Assembly: GCA_013178225.1 (NCBI GenBank)
Contig: JABLXE010000007.1
Coordinates: forward strand, 92,830 to 156,829
Source of the DNA: Methanotrichaceae archaeon
Lineage (GTDB): Archaea > Halobacteriota > Methanosarcinia > Methanotrichales > Methanotrichaceae
Direction of reading: 5' to 3'
DNA: 64,000 nucleotides
Part shown: piece after piece, positions 35,647 to 42,973 of the stretch
Position numbering within the stretch: the stretch's first letter is position 1
Layout: every line of letters starts with the position of its first letter
Made by a program: the position numbers and the translations under genes
Notes under the pieces: model-generated
Database searches by the model: none
What the model saw: only the letters and a program-made list of their open reading frames with translations
What the model was told of the DNA's origin: nothing

Positions 35647-36636
35647 CTATAAAACTTTTTCTCGGAGGGCCAGCTTGAGCTGGTTTTCGATCTCCGGCAG
35701 CAGAGCGCCCTCTGACCGGAAATACAGGGCTGCCGGCAGGCCGGAATTGGATATCCGGTAGGCCAGGTTCATGACCATGCGGCCAATTCTCGGAAAATCT
35801 CGCAAAGTCTCGCTGGACAGAATATGTATAGTTTTGTCCAGGTAATTTATTCCCGTGCTGCAGGATGGATCCTGAACCAGGGCGGTGCTGAATATCAGGC
35901 CGATCCAGGCATTGGTCTCTTCCACCACATCCTCCCGGGTCAGGTCCTCGACCACGATATAGCTGTTCCCGTTTCTTATATTATTGAAGAATTCGGTGAA
36001 TGTATCGCCCCGGGCCAGAGTATAGACCCTTCCGATCCTTCCGGAGTGAGTATCGGTAGCCGCGACCAATCCTTTGCCGTATTTGAAAGCCAGCTCCATG
36101 GTGATCTCGTTCTTGCGGCCGATCAGGTTCATGTTGTACTCCACTGCTGAAAAGAGCTTGACTATCTCGGGAACAGCCGCCAGGTTGGGTCGCTCTCCCT
36201 TCTCAAACCATAGCGGATGGTTGTAGACGAACGGGAGATCGTTCTCTTTCAGAAAGTCCAGAAAGCAGTGCAGATCGCCCTTTGTAGCCAAGTCCTCCAA
36301 AGCCAGGAACTGTTCTCTATCCAGGTCGAAGACGTTGACGTGAATGGTGTGGCCGACCGCCTCCGGATCTTTGACCTTGATCTCAACTCCGGACACCAGT
36401 CCATCCTCCTTTCCCAGAATATCGAACGCTGCCATGGTGTCGTGATCGGTGAAGGTGACGAAATCCATGCCCAGCGCCCTGGCCTTTCGATAGAGAGACC
36501 GGGGTGAAAGGGGATCGGCGGAGAGGACGTCCCTCGAGCAGGAAGTATGAACGTGAAGATCGGCAGCACGCCATCCGTTATCCCTCAAGCCTTCTGCTTC
36601 TTCATGGGACAGAATTTTGGAGAATCCCGCATTCAT
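35647..36636 (-). CDS. PHP-domain phosphoesterase, long form
   Basis: A 329-residue PHP protein with AADLHVHTSCSRD, FTDHDTM, GVEIKVK, YNHPLWFE and ATDTHSGR, which are the metal-binding blocks. It is longer than the PHP protein at 22067 and has an extra C-terminal region of about 100 residues. Possibly a phosphatase of small phosphoesters. It is upstream of a glycosyltransferase on the same strand, so a link to glycolipid or sugar-phosphate metabolism is possible. A TATA-like GCTATATATTTAATTG lies upstream. Confidence 0.82.
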   Translation of the reverse strand: MNAGFSKILSHEEAEGLRDNGWRAADLHVHTSCSRDVLSADPLSPRSLYRKARALGMDFVTFTDHDTMAAFDILGKEDGLVSGVEIKVKDPEAVGHTIHVNVFDLDREQFLALEDLATKGDLHCFLDFLKENDLPFVYNHPLWFEKGERPNLAAVPEIVKLFSAVEYNMNLIGRKNEITMELAFKYGKGLVAATDTHSGRIGRVYTLARGDTFTEFFNNIRNGNSYIVVEDLTREDVVEETNAWIGLIFSTALVQDPSCSTGINYLDKTIHILSSETLRDFPRIGRMVMNLAYRISNSGLPAALYFRSEGALLPEIENQLKLALREKVL

Positions 36637-36747
36637 GGCGGGGAGGTTTGCCGTCTCTTAAATGAATATTTTATCTCAATTAAATATATAGCATCGGCAT
36701 CGACATGGCATCTATATAGAAATGGTTTGCGAAAAATCCACAATGAT

Positions 36748-37149
36748 TCAAAAGTTCTCCCTGATCCACTCTGCTATCTCGTCCCTTATCCTTCTGAAGG
36801 CGGCCATCCTGGCGTCTCCCTGGTAAACGGCGGGATCTTCAAAGCTCTTATGAATCTGCTCCAATGCCCGTGGAAAATAAGGGCAGGACTCTTTTGCACT
36901 GTCACAAACAGTGACTACGATATCGAATATTTGCCCTGAAACCCCGTCCAATCCCTTGGAACTCTGCCGGGAGATATCAATCCCCATCTCGGCCATAGCC
37001 CTGATCGCATCCGGGTCGACGTGGGTGGGCTCCAGGCCGGCGCTGAAAGCCTCAAATTCATCTCCTCTGAGCGCCCTCATCAGGCCTTCGGCCATATGGG
37101 AGCGGGCCGAGTTGTGGGTACACAGGAACAGGACCTTTCTCTTGCTCAA
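36748..37149 (-). CDS. arsC: Arsenate reductase, thioredoxin-coupled (ArsC)
   Basis: A 133-residue protein of the low-molecular-weight phosphatase fold. The P-loop CTHNSARS holds the first catalytic cysteine, and VVTVCDSAKESCPYFPR supplies the two resolving cysteines of the Staphylococcus-type ArsC. It reduces arsenate to arsenite using thioredoxin. The TTG at 37149 is preceded by GGAGTGA. It is about 30 kb from the ArsR-permease operon, so the arsenic genes are split. Confidence 0.92.
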   Translation of the reverse strand: MSKRKVLFLCTHNSARSHMAEGLMRALRGDEFEAFSAGLEPTHVDPDAIRAMAEMGIDISRQSSKGLDGVSGQIFDIVVTVCDSAKESCPYFPRALEQIHKSFEDPAVYQGDARMAAFRRIRDEIAEWIRENF

Positions 37150-37247
37150 CTTTTCACTCCTTTCCGTTTTCCTGGTAGCAGTCTTGAAATAAAGTAGTGG
37201 CGATCAAGCCGGAAGCAGGCCGGATCCCGTAGGCGAAAAGGCGGGCG

Positions 37248-37556
37248 TCATCGTCTGTTGCATGACATGGACGGGAGCGGAGATTCGATTCCTCCTTGGC
37301 CGGATCTGGCGGAGGCTTCTTTTACCCACAGCCTATCCGGCCAGAGATCCCGGACCTTCCCCTGAAATGCATCCTCGCAGCGCTTCCGGATCATCTCCTC
37401 CACCTCGACCGTCTCGATTTCGAATACCTCTGCCAGGATCTCCTTGGCCGTCTCAAGCTCCGGAACTCTGGGATCTGCTGGCATAAGCCGCGGTCCACAA
37501 ATCTCCCCTTTCCTGGCAAAGGGCCAGCTGAACTGCCTGAGAACTCCTGCCATAGC
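37248..37556 (-). CDS. Hypothetical protein upstream of arsC
   Basis: A 102-residue frame from ATG 37556. The middle (VPELETAKEILAEVFEIETV then EVEEMIRKRCED) reads like a genuine helical protein, but the two ends look irregular. The frame is open further upstream to 37709, across a TATA-like CTTATACAT, so the long form is unlikely. It is about 100 bp upstream of arsC on the same strand and could share its transcript. The family is not known to me. It may be a degraded gene. Confidence 0.5.
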   Translation of the reverse strand, partial: AMAGVLRQFSWPFARKGEICGPRLMPADPRVPELETAKEILAEVFEIETVEVEEMIRKRCEDAFQGKVRDLWPDRLWVKEASARSGQGGIESPLPSMSCNRR

Positions 37557-37785
37557 TATCCCATTGTACGTGTAAGGATAAGTACCTTGGCCGGAAAAAG
37601 ATTTGTAGATATCATTTTTACACAAATCAAAGTATGTATAAGATACAAAAAGATAGCTAATAATCCTGGCATAAATGGGGGTAGTGCCGGAAATTGAGGC
37701 TGCGGTCAATTAAATGATGGCGCGATCATACAGATGACTGAGGAAGAGAGGAAAAGCGAGGAAGAGCGAGGAAGAGCGAGGAAGA

Positions 37786-38049
37786 GCGGGAAAAGAAGAG
37801 CTGGAAAAGAAGAGCTGGAAAAGAAGAGCTGGAAAAGAAGAGCTGGAAAAGAAGAGCTGGAAAAGAAGAGCTGGAAAAGAAGAGCTGGAAAAGAAGAGCA
37901 GGAAAAGAAGAGCTGGAAAAGAAGAGCGGGAAAAGAAGAGCTGGAAAAGAAGAGCTGGAAAAGAAGAGCTGGAAAAGAAGAGCTGGAAAAGAAGAGCGGG
38001 AAAAGAAGAGCGGGAAAAGAAGAGCGGGAAAAGAAGGGCGGAAAAGAAG
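37786..38049. repeat. 14-bp minisatellite, about 18 copies
   Basis: A tandem array of the unit GCNGGAAAAGAAGA (N = T, G or A), with eighteen 14-bp steps from 37786 to about 38038 and a partial last copy. A related 10-bp-like GAGGAAGAGC stretch leads into it from about 37746. The length unit is not a multiple of three. One strand is nearly all purine. It ends about 80 bp from tRNA-Asp. It is unrelated to a CRISPR, because there are no unique spacers. Confidence 0.95.
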
Positions 38050-38127
38050 TGATGAAACCAAGAAGAAGCAACGAAAGCCTGCAGAGCCCAGGATATGAGC
38101 CCTGCAGACCTTTTGCCGGTTATTTAG

Positions 38128-38200
38128 CGCCCGGACCGGGATTCGGACCCGGGTCGAAAGCTCGACAGGCTTTCATGATAGGCCACTACACCATCCGGAC
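38128..38200 (-). tRNA. tRNA-Asp (GTC anticodon)
   Basis: Acceptor GTCCGGA pairs with TCCGGGC (with one G-T pair). The anticodon loop CTGTCGA gives GTC, and the discriminator is G, as expected for aspartate. The T-loop carries GGTCCGAATCC, with a C where TTCGA is usual. It lies eight bases downstream of tRNA-Tyr on the same strand, so the two are probably cut from one transcript. Confidence 0.93.
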
Positions 38201-38208
38201 ACATCAGA

Positions 38209-38320
38209 TCCCGCCTCCCAGATTCGAACCGGGGACATCGCGGTAACTGCGCGCGAAGCACCCGTTTGGGTGCGAAACATGACTACAGCCGCGCACTCTA
38301 CCAGGCTGAGTTAAGGCGGG
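38209..38320 (-). tRNA. tRNA-Tyr (GTA anticodon) with a 38-nt intron
   Basis: The 5' part runs CCCGCCT...CTGTAG, and the 3' part resumes with A-CCGCG and ends with AGGCGGG and discriminator A. The C1-G72 pair is the archaeal tyrosine identity element. The anticodon stem CGCGG/CCGCG forms only if 38245-38282 is removed. That segment holds a GCACCC/GGGTGC hairpin and lies after position 37, the usual archaeal intron site. Splicing gives a 74-nt tRNA. Confidence 0.9.
38245..38282 (-). other. tRNA-Tyr intron
   Basis: A 38-base insert between anticodon-loop positions 37 and 38 of tRNA-Tyr. It folds into a GCACCC-AAAC-GGGTGC hairpin, giving the bulge-helix-bulge form recognised by archaeal splicing endonuclease. 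Confidence 0.8.
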
Positions 38321-38477
38321 CCTCTCGCTACCAGGTTATTTCTAATACTTAGATCTTTCGAGCCGAGCCTGCACAACTCCTTTATTCCAGGTCGATTTCA
38401 GAAGAAGGAATGGCACCGAAAGATCGATGGCCTTTGCCGGAACTTCTCCTGAGGGGGAGTTTTCCGAGGAGGAGCAG

Positions 38478-39008
38478 ATGCTCATTGGACTGATGTCTGA
38501 TACGCACGATAACATCCAGGGCACCAAGGACGCCTTGAAGATATTTCGAGATAGGGGTGTCGAACTGGTGCTTCATGCTGGCGATATGGTCGGCTCCGGC
38601 AACTGCTACACCTTCGAGGGCTGCGGAATGCCCATAAAGCTGGTCTACGGCAACAATGACGGCGACCGCGAGGGTCTGATGCGTGACTTCGAGCGCGTGG
38701 GGGGCGAGTATCTGGGCGACTTCGGGGAGATTGAGGCCGGGGGCATAAAGATCGCCATGCTTCACGGCACCCAGGACTCCCTGGTTAAAGCCGTGGTGGC
38801 CTCGCAGATCTACGATGTGGTGGTCAGAGGCCACAACCACCGCTTAGAAGTGAGACGGGAGGGGCGAACTCTGCTGGTCAATCCCGGGGAGATCTGGGGC
38901 CACTTCACCGGGCTGTCCTCGGTAGCCATACTGGACACCTCGGACCTGAAGGTGGAGACAGTTGAGCTGGGCAGGTACAAGAGCTTCCGCGAGATACTGA
39001 GGCAATGA
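38478..39008 (+). CDS. YfcE/MJ0936-type phosphodiesterase
   Basis: A 176-residue calcineurin-like phosphodiesterase of the small YfcE/MJ0936 group. Metal-binding blocks are LMSDTHDN, HAGDMVG, YGNNDGD and RGHNHRLEV, with NPGE near the end. Members hydrolyse model phosphodiesters, and their natural substrate is unclear. The frame is open from 38427, but GAGGAGG at 38466-38472 sets the ATG at 38478. Its TGA overlaps the next gene's ATG by four bases. Confidence 0.88.
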   Translation: MLIGLMSDTHDNIQGTKDALKIFRDRGVELVLHAGDMVGSGNCYTFEGCGMPIKLVYGNNDGDREGLMRDFERVGGEYLGDFGEIEAGGIKIAMLHGTQDSLVKAVVASQIYDVVVRGHNHRLEVRREGRTLLVNPGEIWGHFTGLSSVAILDTSDLKVETVELGRYKSFREILRQ

Positions 39009-39445
39009 CCGAAGGAGCCCGGTTCCCGGCCCTGGGCTGCCACCTGCTGGTAGAGCGTTCAGGCGGGGTGGTAAAGCGCATCCAGCTTTCTTCAGAGCCG
39101 GCTTCCGGTCCCTCGGCTATCGCAGAGCAGATCATCGCCTATGTGGTGGGAAAAGGCCCCTGCCCGATTGTGGACCTGGACATGTCCGGCTTCACCGAGT
39201 TTCGAAGAAGGGTCTCTCTCGTAGTGCAGCAGATACCGCGAAAAAAGACCGCGACCTATGGAGAGGTTGCCGCCCTGGCAGGGAGCCCTGGTGCGGCGCG
39301 GGCAGTGGGCCAGGTCATGGCCAGAAATCCCTTCGCCATACTGGTGCCCTGCCATCGAGTGGTCTCTTCAGTGGGAATCGGGGGATTTGCCTGGGGAAAA
39401 GATGTCAAAGAGCGGCTTCTCCTGCTCGAAGCAGATCGACCCTGA
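39005..39445 (+). CDS. ogt: O6-methylguanine-DNA methyltransferase
   Basis: A 146-residue repair protein with the active-site motif ILVPCHRVVSS, whose cysteine accepts the alkyl group from O6-methylguanine. KTATYGEVAALAGSPGAARA is the winged-helix DNA-binding part. The N-terminal domain is short. Translation is coupled to the phosphodiesterase through ATGA. Its 3' end overlaps the convergent endonuclease V gene by 41 bp, with both reading frames intact. Confidence 0.93.
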   Translation: MTEGARFPALGCHLLVERSGGVVKRIQLSSEPASGPSAIAEQIIAYVVGKGPCPIVDLDMSGFTEFRRRVSLVVQQIPRKKTATYGEVAALAGSPGAARAVGQVMARNPFAILVPCHRVVSSVGIGGFAWGKDVKERLLLLEADRP

Positions 39446-40094
39446 GCCTTCTCGCATGCTCATGCGCCAGACGGCAGGGCTCGGGAAGCTTGTGATCTTT
39501 TAAAAAGCACCGGACAACCTCCAGTGCCGAGTCCGCTGAGATCCTGTGGCCGGGAGCGACTACTATCGGCCTGCAGCCCTTCTGGGACTTGAGGATGTAG
39601 CCCACCAGGGAATCCTCGTGCCGCAGAGGAGCGGCTTCTCCCACCGCCTGCGGAAGGTCGAAGCTTCCGCACAGAACACTCTTGCTGACCCCGATGGTGG
39701 GAAGATCCAGGATCACCCCGATGTAAGAGGCCAGTCCGGCCCTGCGAGGGTGATTGATGCCGCAGCCGTCTATAAAGAGCAGCCCTGGACGAAAAGGCAG
39801 AGCCCGCACCGCCTTAATTGCCGCCGGCCCTTCCCGGAAGAAGAGATATCCCGGACAGTAGGGAAAAGAGGTCCTCTGCCGAGAGCTTGCCTCTGCGAGG
39901 ACGCTGCACTCCGGGTCCAGAACTACAGCTGCCGAGATCACCACGTCGTCCACAAAAGACTGGTCCACGCCGGCTACAGAGGCGAGCGAGAACCGGTCCT
40001 CCAGCATCACCCGCGAGGCTATCTTCCTCTGAACCGCCAGGAGCCGGCCCTCCAGCGCGGGATCAAAGGACGGAACGCTTTTGGGAGTGCCCAT
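39405..40094 (-). CDS. nfi: Endonuclease V
   Basis: A 229-residue nuclease that nicks DNA or RNA next to deaminated inosine. Family blocks seen are ASVAGVDQSF (metal-binding Asp), VLDPECSVLAEASS, FREGPAAIKAV, FIDGCGINHPRRAGLASYIG and GVSKSVL. It lies eight bases after the PhoU-like gene's stop in gene order but reads the same way, so it may be transcribed with the PhoU genes. Its end overlaps the convergent methyltransferase gene, pairing two DNA repair functions. Confidence 0.93.
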   Translation of the reverse strand: MGTPKSVPSFDPALEGRLLAVQRKIASRVMLEDRFSLASVAGVDQSFVDDVVISAAVVLDPECSVLAEASSRQRTSFPYCPGYLFFREGPAAIKAVRALPFRPGLLFIDGCGINHPRRAGLASYIGVILDLPTIGVSKSVLCGSFDLPQAVGEAAPLRHEDSLVGYILKSQKGCRPIVVAPGHRISADSALEVVRCFLKDHKLPEPCRLAHEHARRLRVDLLRAGEAAL

Positions 40095-40102
40095 CAGCTC
40101 TG

Positions 40103-41101
40103 TCAGGACTTGTCCAGGTCGAAGGTGGCATGGCGCAGGTTGATGGTCAGCTCCCCGATGTTCATTATGTAGTCAAGCATACGTTCGACGCTGCTTGCCA
40201 CCACCAGCCGCAGAAGCATCTCCGGCTTGTCTCCGGTGGAGGATTTGGCCATCATCTGCACGCGCTGCTGAATCTCGCGCGTATTCTCGATCAGCTCGTT
40301 GGCCCGGTCGGAGTTGGTCTGCAGAAGGCAGGACAGCGCCTCATCGATCAGCCCGCCCAGAACCGACTCCAGGCGGGACATGCTTTCGGATAGGTCTTCG
40401 GGCAGGGTCCAGTCCGCCTGGCTGGCCAGGTCCGCAATCCGGAAGGCGTGATCGGCAATCCTCTCCAGATTTGATGACGCCTGCATATAGGTAAAGGCGG
40501 TTATCGAGTTGAGGGTCTCCTGCTTAACAGATCCGGAACGGAGGATCTCCGTGAACTGACGGGCTATCAGCAGGTTCAGCCGGTCCACGTCGTTGTCCCT
40601 CTGAATCACATCCAGGGCCAGCTCCACGTTGTGGTTCAGAAGAGAGGATATGGAGTCCTGCAGCATGGACTTGACCACCGTCTTGATCCTTCTCAGGGCC
40701 CGCTCCGCCTGCAGCTCCTCGGAGCTTAAGAGATCCTGAATGACGACCTTGTTGATGGTCTCCTCCAAAATCTCCGGACCGATGAGCTTGTTCACGATCT
40801 GGTGCAGGTCCTTCTTCTGCGCCGATGACATGTGGCCGGAGACGATCTCGATGGTCCTGTAGCCGCCCACATAGCAGCCGATGATGTCTCTTACCAGCGG
40901 CTCGCCTGCCTTGTCGCCTATATCGAGCTTGGCCCTGAGATCTCTCTCTGACCTGTCTGTTGAGAGCATCAGAGCGCCGTTGTCGCTCTGGGTGATGTAT
41001 ATAATGGAACCGGGATGTATCCCGTTCTTGGTCGCCCAGCTCTTGGGAAGGGAGACTATGTAGGTGGACTTTCCGGTCCTCTGAACTCTTCTGGTATCCA
41101 T
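40103..41101 (-). CDS. PhoU-like protein with AbrB DNA-binding N-terminus
   Basis: A 332-residue protein. The first ~45 residues (RRVQRTGKSTYIVSLPKSWA) form a SpoVT/AbrB-type swapped-hairpin DNA-binding domain, and the rest is a PhoU-like helical bundle (for example ASSNLERIADHAFRIADLAS and SSVERMLDYIMNIGEL). Archaea often have such fusions beside phosphate transport genes, where they probably link phosphate status to transcription. The AGGTGACT before the ATG at 41101 sets the start. It follows phoU by six bases. Confidence 0.88.
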   Translation of the reverse strand: MDTRRVQRTGKSTYIVSLPKSWATKNGIHPGSIIYITQSDNGALMLSTDRSERDLRAKLDIGDKAGEPLVRDIIGCYVGGYRTIEIVSGHMSSAQKKDLHQIVNKLIGPEILEETINKVVIQDLLSSEELQAERALRRIKTVVKSMLQDSISSLLNHNVELALDVIQRDNDVDRLNLLIARQFTEILRSGSVKQETLNSITAFTYMQASSNLERIADHAFRIADLASQADWTLPEDLSESMSRLESVLGGLIDEALSCLLQTNSDRANELIENTREIQQRVQMMAKSSTGDKPEMLLRLVVASSVERMLDYIMNIGELTINLRHATFDLDKS

Positions 41102-41107
41102 AGTCAC

Positions 41108-41767
41108 CTAGTTCAAGTGTTCTCTCTTTGCCTCAACCATATACACAATGGTCTCACAAATATTGCAGATATGGTCGCCTATTCGCTCAATATGCCTGTT
41201 AACCATGAGAAGCGATGCTCCCTCGTTTATCAGCTCGGGCTTTTCTATAATTATCTTCAGCAGCTTATCTCTGGCCCGGACGTAAAAGGAATCGATCTCG
41301 TAATCCCATTTGGTGGCCTGGCGGGCGGCGTTGGCATCGTTGTTCTTCAGGGCTTCCATGGATTGATACAGCATCTTTCTGGCAATTTCCGCCATGTGGG
41401 GAATGTACTCCAGCTTGGTCACGTGGACCTCTTTCTTGGTCTGAATGGTCACTCTGGCCACATCCACCGCCAGATCCCCAAGCCTCTCCAGGTCTATTCC
41501 GATCTTCATGATGCCGATGATCGCCCGCAGGTCCTTGGCCATAGGCTGCTGAAGGGCCAGCAGCTCAAGACACAGGTTCTCGATCTTTTGCCCCAGATCA
41601 TCCACATATTGATCGCCTTTAATCACTTCTTTCGCCTGATCTGCGTTAATATCCCGCAGGGATATCACAGATTGATCGATAGCGTGGCTCACCAAATCTG
41701 CCATCTGTGTGGTCAGTGTTTTCAGCTCATCCAGTTCGCGGTGATATCGCGCTCGGTAAGGACTCAT
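41108..41767 (-). CDS. phoU: Phosphate regulator PhoU
   Basis: A 219-residue PhoU protein made of two homologous three-helix repeats, each carrying a metal-binding signature: DLERLGDLAVDVARV and RHIERIGDHICNICE. It damps phosphate uptake through the Pst transporter. It lies between pstB and the AbrB-PhoU fusion gene, 26 bp after pstB on the same strand, so all three form one operon. A two-component kinase partner is not seen here. Confidence 0.94.
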   Translation of the reverse strand: MSPYRARYHRELDELKTLTTQMADLVSHAIDQSVISLRDINADQAKEVIKGDQYVDDLGQKIENLCLELLALQQPMAKDLRAIIGIMKIGIDLERLGDLAVDVARVTIQTKKEVHVTKLEYIPHMAEIARKMLYQSMEALKNNDANAARQATKWDYEIDSFYVRARDKLLKIIIEKPELINEGASLLMVNRHIERIGDHICNICETIVYMVEAKREHLN

Positions 41768-41793
41768 CTCTTCACCTACGTATGGTCTCTGCC

Positions 41794-42540
41794 CTATCCG
41801 AACCGCCCGGTGATGTAGTCTTCAGTGCTCTTCTGCGTGGGCATCTCGAAGATGCTCTTGGTCTCGCCCACCTCTATCAGCTCCCCCAGCAAGAAATACG
41901 CGGTATAGTCGGAGACCCTGGCCGCCTGCTGCATGTTGTGGGTAACTATCACCTGAGTGTAGTTCTCCTTCAAGGCCTCCATCAGGCTCTCGATCTTTCC
42001 GGTGGAGATTGGGTCCAGAGCGCTGCATGGTTCATCGAACAGGATCACGTCCGGCCTCATGGCCATGGTGCGGGCGATGCACAGCCTCTGCTGCTGGCCG
42101 CCGGAAAGGCCCAGGGCAGGCTGGTCCAGTCGGTCGGAGACCTCTTCCCACAGGGCAGCGTCCTTGAGGCTTCTCTCCACGATCTGATTCACTTTCTTCT
42201 CTCCATGAATTCTGGGGCCGTAGGCTACGTTGTCATAAATGGACATAGGAAACGGGTTGGGCTTTTGGAAAACCATGCCTATCTTCTTGCGGATCTCCAC
42301 CACGTCCACGTCCTTTCCGTAGATATCTATGCCGTCGTAGAGCACTTCTCCCTCGATTCTCACGCTGTCTACGAGGTCGTTCATGCGGTTCAGGCAGCGG
42401 ATGTAAGTCGATTTGCCGCATCCGGACGGTCCGATTAGAGCGGTTATCTTCTTTTCAGGAATTTCGAGGTTGATGTCCTTTAGAGCATGTTTCTGGCCGT
42501 ACCAGAGGTTCAAATTTCTGGATACTATTTTCAAGGTCAA
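41794..42540 (-). CDS. pstB: Phosphate ABC transporter ATPase PstB
   Basis: A 248-residue ABC ATPase with Walker [10 protein letters not shown], signature [13 protein letters not shown], and Walker [14 protein letters not shown]. The [12 protein letters not shown] segment after Walker A is characteristic of PstB. It powers phosphate import. The permease and binding-protein genes (pstA, pstC, pstS) are not upstream. A TTG start at 42540 has GGAAGGGGAT before it, overlapping the end of the small frame at 42547. Confidence 0.95.
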   Translation of the reverse strand: MTLKIVSRNLNLWYGQKHALKDINLEIPEKKITALIGPSGCGKSTYIRCLNRMNDLVDSVRIEGEVLYDGIDIYGKDVDVVEIRKKIGMVFQKPNPFPMSIYDNVAYGPRIHGEKKVNQIVERSLKDAALWEEVSDRLDQPALGLSGGQQQRLCIARTMAMRPDVILFDEPCSALDPISTGKIESLMEALKENYTQVIVTHNMQQAARVSDYTAYFLLGELIEVGETKSIFEMPTQKSTEDYITGRFG

Positions 42541-42546
42541 TGGCGA

Positions 42547-42798
42547 TCAAATCCCCTTCCAACGTTCATTATAAGCGAGCTTATGAGCGAACCAAAGTGC
42601 CCTGATATCTGACGTGATTCTATCTGATCCGTCCAAGGACACATAATCGAGAAAAGCCTTCGAGCCCGCCCGGTCGTCCTGGCCTTCATCCCGGCCAGCG
42701 AGAGATATGGCGGGAGATGCTCGGGCGCCCGCAAGGTCGACTTCCTTCCTATTCTCATACTCCATTCTCAAATTAGCTCCGCTGGCGATTGGTCCCAC
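42547..42798 (-). CDS. Possible 83-aa protein in the pstB leader
   Basis: An open frame from GTG 42798 ending six bases before pstB. The translation is charged, with no membrane segment, and ends HKLAYNERWKGI. It lies 50-60 bp downstream of a minus-strand TATA box (42848-42855), so it is almost certainly transcribed with pstB. I do not recognise it. An overlapping frame to 42758 also exists, so which is translated is unclear. It may be a leader of pstB. Confidence 0.35.
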   Translation of the reverse strand: MGPIASGANLRMEYENRKEVDLAGARASPAISLAGRDEGQDDRAGSKAFLDYVSLDGSDRITSDIRALWFAHKLAYNERWKGI

Positions 42799-42847
42799 GA
42801 TCTTTCCTGAGCTTGAAGAAGGCCCATCTCTTTGCTCCGAGATCCAA

Positions 42848-42930
42848 CTATATAGATCTTGCTATATAGTCTATATATACGGAAAAATCGATACAAATTG
42901 CCTCTGCGCGGCCCGACTCCTTTATATAGA
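42848..42930. promoter_or_regulatory. Divergent promoter region of the thermosome and pstB genes
   Basis: Three CTATATA-type boxes occur at 42848-42855, 42862-42869 and 42871-42880, and a TATA box TTTATATAGA at 42921-42930 serves the thermosome gene (start 42974). Because CTATATAG is self-complementary, the first boxes can act on either strand. Repeated boxes before a chaperonin gene suggest heat-shock control, but no known operator is obvious. Confidence 0.55.
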
Positions 42931-42973
42931 ACTTCAAACTGGTAGTAACAAAAAAGTCGGGGAGGACTAAGGT

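Noticed and set aside
37734..38246. 170-codon frame made of KRRAGKEELEKKSW-like repeats
   Set aside because: It is the 14-bp minisatellite read as codons; all frames across the repeat stay open, and the end runs antisense through tRNA-Asp and tRNA-Tyr.
42537..42758. 73-codon frame overlapping the pstB start
   Set aside because: Competes with the frame at 42547-42798 and includes the pstB start codon; weaker than the alternative.
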